NCBI GenBank assembly: GCA_964012715.1
Contig: CAXGUG010000006.1
Coordinates: forward strand, 8,090-72,089
DNA from: UBA1479 sp964012715
GTDB taxonomy: Bacteria > Pseudomonadota > Alphaproteobacteria > Rhodospirillales > Casp-alpha2
Reading direction: 5' to 3'
DNA length: 64,000 nt
In this document: positions 52,271-61,280 of the stretch, one piece after another
How positions within the stretch are numbered: position 1 is the stretch's first letter
Layout: each line of letters opens with the position of its first letter
Made by a program: the position numbers and the translations under genes
Notes under the pieces: model-generated
Databases searched by the model: none
Told to the model about the DNA's origin: nothing
Seen by the model: the letters and a program-made list of their open reading frames with translations, nothing else

Positions 52271-54205
52271 ATGTGCGGTATCGCGGGCATCGTCGCCGGA
52301 GCGAACCGCAGCGTCGACGCGGGCGAGTTGGCGCGCCTGTCCGCCGCCATCGCCCATCGCGGCCCGGACGACCAAGGGGCCGGCGCTTGGTCCGCCGACG
52401 GCGGCATCGCCGCCGCGTCCGATTGCGCGGCCTTGGCCATGGGGGCAAAGGTCGGCTTGGCCCATCGCCGCCTGTCGATCATCGACACCGGCCCTGGCGG
52501 CCACCAGCCGATGGCGACCGAAGACGGCAAGTTCGTCCTGATCACCAACGGCGAGATCTACAATTACCTGGAACTGCGGCGCGAGTTGGAAGCCGAGGGC
52601 GCGACCTTCCGCACCCAGTCGGACACGGAAGTTCTGTTGGTCGCCCTGGCCCGCTGGGGCGTGGCGCGAACCCTGCCGCGCTTGATCGGCATGTTCGCCT
52701 TCGCCTTTGTCGATACGGCGGCGCGGACCCTGACCCTGGGGCGCGATCCGTTCGGCATCAAGCCGCTGGTCTGGTCGCTGCGCGGCGGCGACCTGGCCTT
52801 CGCGTCTGAGCCGGGGGCCTTGCTGGAACTAACCGGCCTATCCCGCGCCGTCGAACCGCAGGCGCTGTACGACTATCTGCGGTTCGGATTGACCGACCGG
52901 GGAACCGGCACCCTGTTCCGCGACATTCACCATCTGCCGCCCGCGTCCTTCGCGACCATCCACCTGGACCGCGTCGCAGCACCCGCGCCCCAGACCTATT
53001 GGCGACCGCGCACCGAGCAGACGTCGGACCTGAGCTTCGACGAGGCGGCGGCCGAATTGGGCCGTTTGTTCCGCCGCTCGGTCGGGCTGCACCTGCGGGC
53101 CGATGTGCCGGTCGGCGCGGCCCTGTCGGGCGGGATCGATTCCTCCGCCGTGGTCTGCGCCATGCGCGAGATCGAGGGCGACAATCTGGACCTGCACACC
53201 TTTTCCTTCGTCGCCCCCGGCAGCCGCCACGACGAAGAACGCTGGGCCGACATCGCCGGGCAGGCGGCGCGGGCGACCATGCACAAGACCACCTCGGACG
53301 GCGCGTCCCTCGCCGCCGGATTGGACGGCCTGATCCGCACCCAGGGCGAGCCCTTCGGATCGACCAGCATCTTCGCCCAGAACCGGGTTTACGCACTGGT
53401 CCAAAGCCAGGGCATCAAGGTCACCCTGGACGGACAGGGGGCCGATGAAATCCTGGCCGGATACGTCCCGTTCCTGGCGGCGCGCTTGGCCAGCATGCTG
53501 CGCCGGGGTGATGCCCTAAGCGCGATGCGGCTGCTCAATGCCAGCCGGGGACAGGCCGGCCCCGTCGGCATGCTGGCGCGGGCGGCGCGGTTCATCCTGC
53601 CGGGCGGGATGCAGGCGGCGGCGCGGCGGCTGATCGGTGAGGACCTGGTACCCGATTGGATGAACGGCGGCTGGCTGGAAGCACAGGGCGTTTCCGCCCA
53701 GGCCCCGCAACAACCGCGCGGCGGGCGGGTCCTGATGGGCGAGCTGGCGGAAAGTTTGTCGAGCCGCGTCCTGCCCGCGTTGCTGCGCTATCAGGATCGC
53801 AATTCGATGTCCTACGCAATCGAAAGCCGGGTGCCGTTCCTGATCCCCGAGCTGGTCGATTTCGTCTACGCGTTACCGGAAAAGTTTCTGATTTCCGATG
53901 GCGGCGAAAGTAAATGCGTGTTCCGCGCCGCCATGCGCGGGCTGGTCCCCGACCCGATCCTCGACCGGCGGGACAAGATCGGCTTCATCACCCCGCAGGA
54001 CGAATGGCTGCGCGAAGCGGGCGGCTGGCTGCAATCGCTGATCGGCGGCGACGCGGCGCGCGCCGTCCCGGCCATCGACCATCCGGCCCTGAACACCCAG
54101 GTCGAACGATTGATCGCGACCGGCGGGGCCATGCCGCAACATGTTTGGCGGGCGGCCAATCTGATCCGCTGGGCCGAGATCAACCAGGTTTCCTTCGCCG
54201 GGTGA
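52271..54205 (+). CDS. Asparagine synthase family amidotransferase, second copy
   Basis: This 644-residue paralogue of the preceding gene has Cys2 (MCGIAGIV), HRGPDDQG, TNGEIYNY, and SGGIDS at residues 286-291. Both half-reactions look intact. It begins two bases after the upstream stop, so the pair is a tandem in one operon. Sequence differs throughout, so the copies diverged or were acquired separately. The likely role is amidation of a uronic acid in the repeat unit; one copy may act on the mannuronic acid and the other on a second acid. Confidence 0.88.
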   Translation: MCGIAGIVAGANRSVDAGELARLSAAIAHRGPDDQGAGAWSADGGIAAASDCAALAMGAKVGLAHRRLSIIDTGPGGHQPMATEDGKFVLITNGEIYNYLELRRELEAEGATFRTQSDTEVLLVALARWGVARTLPRLIGMFAFAFVDTAARTLTLGRDPFGIKPLVWSLRGGDLAFASEPGALLELTGLSRAVEPQALYDYLRFGLTDRGTGTLFRDIHHLPPASFATIHLDRVAAPAPQTYWRPRTEQTSDLSFDEAAAELGRLFRRSVGLHLRADVPVGAALSGGIDSSAVVCAMREIEGDNLDLHTFSFVAPGSRHDEERWADIAGQAARATMHKTTSDGASLAAGLDGLIRTQGEPFGSTSIFAQNRVYALVQSQGIKVTLDGQGADEILAGYVPFLAARLASMLRRGDALSAMRLLNASRGQAGPVGMLARAARFILPGGMQAAARRLIGEDLVPDWMNGGWLEAQGVSAQAPQQPRGGRVLMGELAESLSSRVLPALLRYQDRNSMSYAIESRVPFLIPELVDFVYALPEKFLISDGGESKCVFRAAMRGLVPDPILDRRDKIGFITPQDEWLREAGGWLQSLIGGDAARAVPAIDHPALNTQVERLIATGGAMPQHVWRAANLIRWAEINQVSFAG

Positions 54206-54209
54206 CGCC

Positions 54210-55064
54210 ATGACCGACACAGCACCCCAACCGCTGAACATCCGCGCCCTGCTCCGCGACAAGGGCACCCTGCGCCTGGATCAACAGGGCAGCGCGGAAT
54301 GGCGACGCATTACCGAGGCCTCGCTGGAGGAATACCGCGACCATCATCAGGCCGGGGACTATCCGTCCGCGATCCTGGAAACGATGTCGATGTTCGAAGG
54401 CTTCGTCGCCAAATGGGCGGGAATTTGGGGCGTGCGCAGCATGATCGACCTGGGCTGCGGGATCGGAACCAACCTGCCGCCCTATGCCCGCAACATCGCG
54501 GGGACCATCGATTACGCGGGCCTGGACCCGCTGGATGAGAACCCGGACCGGGATTACGCCTTCATCTGCGGGCGTCTGGAAGATCTGGCTGAACAGCCGA
54601 TGGACGAAAAATTCGGGCTGGCAACGTTTGCGACCTCGCTTGATCACTTCGAGGATGCTAGGAACGCCCTGGCCCTGGCGGCGAAGCTCACCGGCGGCGG
54701 CCATGTGATCGTCTGGAGCGGCCTGCACGATTCGCCCCTGATCGCACGTTCCGAACTGTCCACCCGGATTATCGATCTGTGCCGAACCAACCGCACCACC
54801 CTGACCCGCACCCTGGCTTTCTGGCTCTACGCCGCGCTGACCTGGCCGCGCGTCGCCTGGCATCTGGCGCGACGGGAACGCAAGCTGACGGCCGGAAAGC
54901 CGCTAGACAGCCTGCATTTTCATTATTTCACGGAAAACCGGCTGAAAGCCTTGCTGGAAAGCGTCGGCACGGTGCATGAATTCACCCAATGTCCCGGCCT
55001 GAACGCCGTGTTCGCCGCCGTGACCCTTTCGCCCGATTCCCCTGTTTCGCCCAAATCAAAGTGA
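54210..55064 (+). CDS. SAM-dependent methyltransferase
   Basis: This 284-residue class I methyltransferase has motif I MIDLGCGIGTN near residue 76, then 'DYAGLDPLDENPDRDYAF', 'GLATFATSLDHFEDAR' and a final strand pair. Residues about 200-225 contain a hydrophobic segment (LAFWLYAALTWPRVAW) that may contact membrane. GGGTGA before ATG 54210 serves as ribosome site. In position it could methylate the uronic acid or a lipid-linked intermediate. Acceptor unknown. Confidence 0.75.
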   Translation: MTDTAPQPLNIRALLRDKGTLRLDQQGSAEWRRITEASLEEYRDHHQAGDYPSAILETMSMFEGFVAKWAGIWGVRSMIDLGCGIGTNLPPYARNIAGTIDYAGLDPLDENPDRDYAFICGRLEDLAEQPMDEKFGLATFATSLDHFEDARNALALAAKLTGGGHVIVWSGLHDSPLIARSELSTRIIDLCRTNRTTLTRTLAFWLYAALTWPRVAWHLARRERKLTAGKPLDSLHFHYFTENRLKALLESVGTVHEFTQCPGLNAVFAAVTLSPDSPVSPKSK

Positions 55065-55074
55065 CCCTGGCTAA

Positions 55075-56661
55075 ATGACCTCATCCCACACCACGACATC
55101 GCCCGCCGTCGCCGTCATCGGTTGCGGCCATTGGGGCAAGAACCATGTTCGTAACTTCCACGCCCTGGGCGCGTTGGTCGCCGTGTCGGACGCCAATGCC
55201 GATCTGGCCGGGAAGATGTCGGAAACCTACGACGTGCCGGCGCGGGAGGTGGGCGAAATTCTGGCCGATACGGCGATCGCCGGGGTGGTCATCGCGGCTC
55301 CGGCCGAGGCCCATGCCGAGCTGGCGATCCGCGCCCTGGAAGCAGGCAAGCACGTCTTCGTTGAAAAACCGCTGGCCCTGACCGTGGCCGAAGCCCAGGG
55401 CGTTCTCGCCGCCGCGCAAAAGGCCGGGCGGATCGTCATGGTCGGGCATCTGTTGCAATACCATTCGGCCTTTCTCAAGCTCAAGGACATGGTCGCCGCG
55501 GGCGAGTTGGGAAAGCTGCAATACCTTTATTCCAACCGCCTGAACCTGGGCAAAATCCGACGCGAGGAAAACGCCCTGTGGTCATTCGCGCCGCACGACA
55601 TTTCCATGATCCTGGCCCTGGTCGGCGACATGCCGACGGCGGTCCGGGCCGAAGGCGGCAGCTACCTGCACGAAGTCATCGCCGACGTCACGACCACCCA
55701 TCTGACGTTCCCCGGCGGGGTTCAGGCCCATGTCTTCGTGTCCTGGCTGCATCCGTTCAAGGAACAGAAGCTGGTCGTGGTCGGCGACAAGGCGATGGCC
55801 GTGTTCAACGACGGCGAGCCCTGGGACCGCAAGCTGCTGATCTATCCGCACAAGATCGATTGGCGCGACGGCGTGCCGACGCCGGAAAAAGCCGATGCCC
55901 AGGCCGTGCCCCTGGAAGAGAGCGAGCCCCTGCGCGCCGAATGCCAGCACTTCCTGGACAGCATGGCAGCAGGCACCGCACCGCGCACCGACGGCGAAGA
56001 AGGCATGCGGGTGCTGAGCGTATTGGAACAGGCGGAGGCGGATATGAGCGCGACACGCAACGCGGCGGGCAACACTTCGGGCACGGATCGTTTCCCCGGC
56101 GCCAAGGTTCATGAACTGGCGGTCGTCGATAACGACGTGACCATCGGGGCCGGGTCGAAGATCTGGCATTTCTCGCACGTCCTGCCGGGCACCACGATCG
56201 GCGACAATGTGATCATCGGCCAGAACGCCTCGATCGGGCCCGACGTGACCATCGGCGACAACTGCAAGATTCAGAACAACGTCAGCGTCTATAAGGGCGT
56301 GACCCTGGCTCAGGGCGTGTTCTGCGGGCCGAGCTGCGTGTTCACGAACGTTCTGACGCCCCGCGCCGAGGTCAACCGCCGCGACGACTTCCTGCCGACC
56401 CCGGTCGGCCGGGGGGCCACCATCGGCGCCAACGCGACCATCGTCTGCGGCCATAGCCTGGGCGAATACTGCATGATCGCGGCGGGGGCCGTGGTCACCG
56501 CCGACGTCCCCGCCCATGCCCTGATGGCCGGCGTTCCGGCGCGGCGCATCGGCTGGGTCAGCCACGCGGGCGAACGCCTGGGCGACGATCTGGTCTGCCC
56601 GCGCGAAGGCCGCAAATACCAAGTCACCCATTCCGGCACATTGGAAGAAATCACGTCATGA
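55075..56661 (+). CDS. Bifunctional WbpB-type dehydrogenase / WbpD-type N-acetyltransferase fusion
   Basis: This 528-residue protein joins two enzymes of the 2,3-diamino-mannuronic acid pathway. Residues 1-330 are a Gfo/Idh/MocA oxidoreductase (GCGHWGKNH at 17-25, EKP at 97-99), as WbpB/WlbA oxidises C3 of UDP-GlcNAc-uronate. Residues about 342-528 are a left-handed beta-helix acyltransferase with hexapeptide repeats (VTIGAGSKIW, TIGDNVIIGQ, NASIGPDVTIG), as WbpD/WlbB acetylates the C3 amine. The aminotransferase step lies between them in the pathway and is encoded by the next gene. Start ATG 55075; no strong ribosome site. Confidence 0.93.
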   Translation: MTSSHTTTSPAVAVIGCGHWGKNHVRNFHALGALVAVSDANADLAGKMSETYDVPAREVGEILADTAIAGVVIAAPAEAHAELAIRALEAGKHVFVEKPLALTVAEAQGVLAAAQKAGRIVMVGHLLQYHSAFLKLKDMVAAGELGKLQYLYSNRLNLGKIRREENALWSFAPHDISMILALVGDMPTAVRAEGGSYLHEVIADVTTTHLTFPGGVQAHVFVSWLHPFKEQKLVVVGDKAMAVFNDGEPWDRKLLIYPHKIDWRDGVPTPEKADAQAVPLEESEPLRAECQHFLDSMAAGTAPRTDGEEGMRVLSVLEQAEADMSATRNAAGNTSGTDRFPGAKVHELAVVDNDVTIGAGSKIWHFSHVLPGTTIGDNVIIGQNASIGPDVTIGDNCKIQNNVSVYKGVTLAQGVFCGPSCVFTNVLTPRAEVNRRDDFLPTPVGRGATIGANATIVCGHSLGEYCMIAAGAVVTADVPAHALMAGVPARRIGWVSHAGERLGDDLVCPREGRKYQVTHSGTLEEITS

Positions 56662-57791
56662 GCGCATCCGATCCCATCGCCTTTATCGATCTTCAGGCCC
56701 AGCGCGCCCGCATGGGCGGCAAAATCGACGACGCCATCGCCAAGGTTTTGGCCCATGGCCGGTTCATCATGGGGCCCGAGGTGCCGGAGCTGGAAAAGCG
56801 CCTGGCGGAAATGGGCGGCGCCGAACATTGCGTCAGCTGTTCCAGCGGCACGGACTCGCTGCTGCTGGTTCTGATGGCCTGGGGCATCGGCCCGGGTGAC
56901 GGCGTGATCGTGCCCGCCATGACCTTCGCCTCGACCGCCGAGGTCGTGGCCCTGACCGGGGCGACGCCGGTGTTCTGCGACGTCCTGCCCGATACCTTCA
57001 ACATGGACCCGGCTGATGTCGAGGCCGCGATCAAGGTCGCCAAGGACCAGGGCCTGAACCTCAAGGCGGTGATCCCGGTCGACCTGTTCGGCCAGCCCGC
57101 CGACTATCCCGCGATCCAGGCCATCGCCGACGCCCACGGGCTGAAGGTCATGGCCGATTCCGCGCAAAGCTTCGGCGGCGCGCTGGCCGGAAAGCCGGTC
57201 GGCAGCTGGGGCGACGCGACCTCGGTCAGCTTCTTCCCGGCCAAGCCGTTGGGCTGTTACGGCGACGGCGGCGCGGTGCTGACCGACGACGCCGACCTGG
57301 CCGCCAAGATGCGCAGCCTGCGCGTCCACGGCCAGGGCACCAACAAATACGACAACGTGGTGATCGGCCTGAATGCGCGGCTGGACACCCTCCAGGCGGC
57401 GATCCTTTTGTGTAAGCTGGACATCTTCGCCGACGAAATCGAAAAGCGCCAGGTCGTCGCCGCCCGCTATGCGGCGGGGTTGGCAGGCCTCGCCACGCCT
57501 CCGGCGGTGATCGACGGGGCGGTCAGCGCCTGGGCCCAATATACGATCAAGGTCGCCAATCGCGACGCCGTCGCGGCGGCGTTGAAGGATCGGGGCGTGC
57601 CGACCGCCGTTTACTATCCGGTCTCGCTGTCTGACCAACCGGCCTATGCCCACTACCCGCGCACGGCCAAGGGCGCGCCCGTTTCGGCGGCCCTGACCCA
57701 CGAGGTTCTGAGCCTGCCGATGCACCCCTATATGGACGAAGCGACGCAGGACCGCATCCTGGCCGCGGTCAAGGAAGCGGTCGCGGCGTGA
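56658..57791 (+). CDS. wbpE: WbpE-type UDP-3-keto-GlcNAcA aminotransferase (DegT family)
   Basis: This 377-residue PLP enzyme installs the C3 amino group on UDP-2-acetamido-3-keto-glucuronate. The PLP lysine is Lys196 in SFFPAKPLGCYGDGG, Asp167 in MADSAQSFGG pairs with the pyridine nitrogen, and 'SCSSGTDSLLLVLMAWGIG' binds phosphate. Its start overlaps the dehydrogenase-acetyltransferase fusion (ATGA) and its stop overlaps the epimerase (GTGA). Assignment as WbpE rather than PseC rests on this context. Confidence 0.9.
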   Translation: MSASDPIAFIDLQAQRARMGGKIDDAIAKVLAHGRFIMGPEVPELEKRLAEMGGAEHCVSCSSGTDSLLLVLMAWGIGPGDGVIVPAMTFASTAEVVALTGATPVFCDVLPDTFNMDPADVEAAIKVAKDQGLNLKAVIPVDLFGQPADYPAIQAIADAHGLKVMADSAQSFGGALAGKPVGSWGDATSVSFFPAKPLGCYGDGGAVLTDDADLAAKMRSLRVHGQGTNKYDNVVIGLNARLDTLQAAILLCKLDIFADEIEKRQVVAARYAAGLAGLATPPAVIDGAVSAWAQYTIKVANRDAVAAALKDRGVPTAVYYPVSLSDQPAYAHYPRTAKGAPVSAALTHEVLSLPMHPYMDEATQDRILAAVKEAVAA

Positions 57792-58846
57792 CCCGCAGCA
57801 CTCCCATAAAGATCGCCACCGTCGTCGGGGCGCGACCCCAGTTCATCAAGGCGGGGCCCGTGTCCCGCGCCTTCGCCGACGCCGGGATCGATGAAATCCT
57901 GATCCATACGGGCCAGCATTTCGACGAAGGCATGTCCGACGTGTTCTTCGAACAGTTGGGATTGAAGACGCCCGATCACCACCTGTGCATCAGCGGCGGC
58001 GGCCATGGCGACATGACCGGGCGCATGCTGATTGCGCTGGAGCCGGTGATGCAGGCTGAAAAGCCCGACGGGTTATTGATCTACGGCGATACCAATTCGA
58101 CCCTGGCCGGGGCTTTGGTCGCGGCCAAGCTGGACATTCCGGTGTTCCATGTCGAGGCGGGCCTGCGGTCGTTCCGCCGGTCCCAGCCCGAGGAAATCAA
58201 CCGCCGGGTCGCCGATCACATGTCGTCCCTGTTGTTCTGTCCGACGCCGTCGGCGACGCACAACCTGGCTAACGAAGGCATTACCCGCGGCGTGATGCTG
58301 GTCGGCGACGTGATGTACGACGCCGCCGTGCAGGCCGCCGAACGCCCCGACGGGGCCGACATCGTTGCGCGCCTGGGCCTGACGCCGGGCGGGTACGAGG
58401 TCGCGACCGTGCACCGGGCGGAAAACACCGACGACGACGCGACGCTGAAATCCGTGGTCGATTTCCTGAAGGCGCGACCGGGCACGGTCGTGCTGCCGCT
58501 GCACCCCCGGACCAAGGGGGCGCTGGCCCGCGCCGGGTTGACGCTCGACGGCATCACCGTGACTGAACCGCTCGGCTATCTGGAGATGACCCACTTGGTC
58601 AAAGCCAGCGCCGGGGTGCTGACCGATTCCGGCGGATTGCAGAAAGAAGCCTATTTTCACCGCGTGCCCTGCATCACCCTGCGCGACGAAACGGAATGGG
58701 TCGAAACGGTCGATGCCGGATGGAACCGCCTGTGGCAGTCGCCGGAGACGGGTGCCCCGCGCCGCGACATCGACGCCTACGGCGACGGCAACGCCGCCCT
58801 GCGCATCACCCAGGCAATCGCTGCCTATCTGGATACCGACGCGTGA
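57788..58846 (+). CDS. wbpI: UDP-N-acetylglucosamine 2-epimerase family (WbpI-type, UDP-GlcNAc3NAcA 2-epimerase)
   Basis: This 352-residue epimerase of the WecB fold has 'VVGARPQFIKAGPVS', 'HTGQHFDEGMSDVFF', 'GDTNSTLAG', 'HVEAGLRSF' and 'DSGGLQKEA', the UDP-binding and catalytic set of the family. In the uronate pathway it converts UDP-GlcNAc3NAcA to UDP-ManNAc3NAcA. The start is GTG 57788 in a GTGA overlap with wbpE. WecB making ManNAc is the alternative, but the coupling with WbpB/D/E-type genes favours WbpI. Confidence 0.9.
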   Translation: MTRSTPIKIATVVGARPQFIKAGPVSRAFADAGIDEILIHTGQHFDEGMSDVFFEQLGLKTPDHHLCISGGGHGDMTGRMLIALEPVMQAEKPDGLLIYGDTNSTLAGALVAAKLDIPVFHVEAGLRSFRRSQPEEINRRVADHMSSLLFCPTPSATHNLANEGITRGVMLVGDVMYDAAVQAAERPDGADIVARLGLTPGGYEVATVHRAENTDDDATLKSVVDFLKARPGTVVLPLHPRTKGALARAGLTLDGITVTEPLGYLEMTHLVKASAGVLTDSGGLQKEAYFHRVPCITLRDETEWVETVDAGWNRLWQSPETGAPRRDIDAYGDGNAALRITQAIAAYLDTDA

Positions 58847-59952
58847 GCACGTCCCGCCACCTTCTCTACCTGGCCCTGGAAGCCCCCCGCGAGGGGCAGG
58901 CATCCTATGCCCATATCCACGAGATTGTCGGCGGATTGAAGCGCCGGGGTTGGACGGTCGATCTGTTCGCGCCGTCCTATTCCAATCAATGGAAGCGTCC
59001 CGGCCTGGCCCGCCGCATGGTCGAATACCTGCGCCTGCAATGGCGGTTGATGCGGGCCTTCGAAGAGGGGCAGCAGATTTACGTGCGCTCCCACTTCCTG
59101 GCTTTTCCGGCATCGCTATGGGCGCGGGTGCGGGGTGCGCCCATCGTGCACGAAATCAACGGCCCCTATGAAGACGTCGCCATCGCCTATGCCTGGGCCA
59201 AGCCGTTGGCCGGGATCATCAAATGGATGTGGCGCAAACAGTTCCAATGGGCGGGACGGTTGATCGTCGTCACCCCGCAGCTGGCCGATTGGGTCCGCGC
59301 GCAAGGCGTGACCACCCCGGTCGACGTGGTGCCCAACGGCGCCAATACGGATTTGTTTAAGCCCGATGCCGAACGCGGCCCGGACCTGCCCGCGCGCTAT
59401 GCCGTGTTCTTCGGCGGGCTGGCGCGGTGGCAGGGCATTCCCACTTTGCTGGCCGCCAAGGCCACGGCGGACTGGCCGCGGGACGTCGACCTGGTGATCG
59501 TCGGCGACGGCCCGGAACGCCCGGCGGTCGAAGCCGCCGCGCAGGCCGACCCCGCGATCCGCGACATGGGCCGCCAGCCCTATACGGTTCTTCCCGGGAT
59601 CGTCGCGGGCAGCATCTGCGGCCTGGTGCCCAAGAACAACCTGGGCGACCGCACCGGCACGGGGCTGTATCCGTTGAAGGTATTCGAGACCCTGGCCTGC
59701 GGCGTGCCGGCGATCGTTTCCGACTTTCCGGGCCAGGCCGACCTGATCCGCGACAACGACGCGGGCCTGGCCGTTCCGGCCGAAGACCCCGTCGCCCTGG
59801 CCCGCGCCGTGGCCGAGCTTGCCGCCGATCCTGACCGCGCCGCCGCCATGGGAGTGCGCGGACGCGACGCCATCGTCGCCGCCCATTCCTGGGACATCCG
59901 CGCCGGCGCCACGCAGGACGTGCTCGACCGCTTGGCGGGAGCCGCCGGATAA
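58843..59952 (+). CDS. Family 4 (GT-B) glycosyltransferase
   Basis: This 369-residue glycosyltransferase starts with GTG 58843 in a GTGA overlap with wbpI; an upstream in-frame start lies inside wbpI. Visible motifs are 'LYLALEAPREGQASYAH' at the acceptor side, 'VVPNGANTDLFKP', 'LVIVGDGPERPAVEAAA' and 'YPLKVFETLACGVPAIVS', the donor-binding E-x7-E-like region of GT4 enzymes. It probably adds one residue of the repeat unit on undecaprenyl diphosphate at the cytoplasmic face. It overlaps the flippase start by one base. Confidence 0.87.
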   Translation: MSTSRHLLYLALEAPREGQASYAHIHEIVGGLKRRGWTVDLFAPSYSNQWKRPGLARRMVEYLRLQWRLMRAFEEGQQIYVRSHFLAFPASLWARVRGAPIVHEINGPYEDVAIAYAWAKPLAGIIKWMWRKQFQWAGRLIVVTPQLADWVRAQGVTTPVDVVPNGANTDLFKPDAERGPDLPARYAVFFGGLARWQGIPTLLAAKATADWPRDVDLVIVGDGPERPAVEAAAQADPAIRDMGRQPYTVLPGIVAGSICGLVPKNNLGDRTGTGLYPLKVFETLACGVPAIVSDFPGQADLIRDNDAGLAVPAEDPVALARAVAELAADPDRAAAMGVRGRDAIVAAHSWDIRAGATQDVLDRLAGAAG

Positions 59953-61280
59953 TGAACCCGGCCAAGCGGCGGCGCCCCCTTCTGGGCGATCTGCTGGTCA
60001 TCGACGGCGCGAAGATTTTCGCCGTCAACGTCGCGGGCGCGGGTTTGGCCTTTGTCTCGCACGTGCTGTTCGCCCGTTGGCTCGGCCTTAGTTCCTACGG
60101 CATCTATGTCTTCGCGCTCGGCTGGATGAACATCCTGTTCATCGCCCTGCAGATGGGCATGAACCTGTCGATGGTCCGCGTCATCGCCGAATATCGGGCA
60201 CAGAAAAATCCCGCGGCGATGGCCCGCGTGCTCGGTTTTTCCAACCGTATCGTGTTGGGCCTGGGCATGCTCGCCGTCGGTATCGGCATCGTCGCCGTGC
60301 ACCTGACGACCCCAAGCGACGCAGCCGACCTGCGCGGCGCGTTCTACGCCATGTTACCCCTGGCCATCGTCATGGCCCTGTTCCAGCAGCGGGCCGCCGT
60401 CCTGCAAGGGTTGGAGCAGGTCTTTCGCGCCGCCGCCGCGCAAGAGATCATTCGCCCCGTTCTGCTGCTGGCCGTCGTCTTCGTCGCCATGCAAGTGTTA
60501 CCCCTGGACGCGACGATGTTGATGGCCGCGAACCTGATCATTACCGCCGTCGTCCTGATCCTGTTAATGGCGCAGACACAAGCGCGCCTGAACGCCGAGC
60601 CCGCATCGGACGCAACCGACGCCCCGACCTGGCGGACGTGGCTTCGGATCAGCTTGCCTTATGTCGCAGTTACCGGGCTGACGATTTTGCTGACCCAGAT
60701 GGATGTTTTGATGATCGGCCATCTGCTGGGGCCGGAACAGGCCGGGCTCTACGCGCCTGCGGCCAAGGTCGCAATCCTGGCGACGTTCCCGGTGGTCGCG
60801 ATCCGATCCCGGTTCGGGCCAATGGCGGCGCGGATGTTCGCCGAGGGGCGAACGGCGGACCTGCAATCGCGGCTCAACACCGCGACGGGGTTGTCGGTCG
60901 CGGCCTGTCTTTGCGTCATCGTCGTGATCCTGCCCGGGCGTGATCTGATCCTGGGCTTGTTCGGCGATGCCTTTACCCCCGCCGGCGGCGCGGTGATGAT
61001 TTTAGGCCTGGGTTATCTGGCCTACTCCCTGTTCGGCGCGGTCGAGATGTTCTTCCTGGTCGGGCCATTCGAACGGGCCAACGCCTGGCTGGCCGCACTG
61101 ACCCTGGGCGTCAACCTAGTCCTGAACCTGATCCTCATCCCCCATCTAGGCATCGACGGCGCCGCTGTCGCAACCGCCGCCGCCATTGTGTTCCGCGCCG
61201 CTTCGGGCGCGATCCTGGTGTATCGGCGCACGCGCCTGATGCCCTGGGGACTTTCGAAAACCGAAGGACTGCCGTCGTGA
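59952..61280 (+). CDS. wzx: Oligosaccharide flippase (Wzx-like, PST/MOP family)
   Basis: This 442-residue integral membrane protein has about 12-14 predicted hydrophobic segments and the flippase layout 'FAVNVAGAGLAFVSHVLFARWLG-LSSYGIYVFALGW'. It should translocate the lipid-linked repeat unit to the periplasm. Conserved positions such as 'GPEQAGLYAPAAKVA' match MOP exporters. Its ATG overlaps the preceding stop (TAATG) and its own stop overlaps wzy (GTGA). The assignment rests on topology and context. Confidence 0.88.
   Translation: MNPAKRRRPLLGDLLVIDGAKIFAVNVAGAGLAFVSHVLFARWLGLSSYGIYVFALGWMNILFIALQMGMNLSMVRVIAEYRAQKNPAAMARVLGFSNRIVLGLGMLAVGIGIVAVHLTTPSDAADLRGAFYAMLPLAIVMALFQQRAAVLQGLEQVFRAAAAQEIIRPVLLLAVVFVAMQVLPLDATMLMAANLIITAVVLILLMAQTQARLNAEPASDATDAPTWRTWLRISLPYVAVTGLTILLTQMDVLMIGHLLGPEQAGLYAPAAKVAILATFPVVAIRSRFGPMAARMFAEGRTADLQSRLNTATGLSVAACLCVIVVILPGRDLILGLFGDAFTPAGGAVMILGLGYLAYSLFGAVEMFFLVGPFERANAWLAALTLGVNLVLNLILIPHLGIDGAAVATAAAIVFRAASGAILVYRRTRLMPWGLSKTEGLPS

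Noticed and set aside
50331..54205. Amino-acid asparagine synthesis genes
   Set aside because: Tandem copies inside a uronic acid operon fit sugar amidation better, though the family alone cannot exclude AsnB activity.
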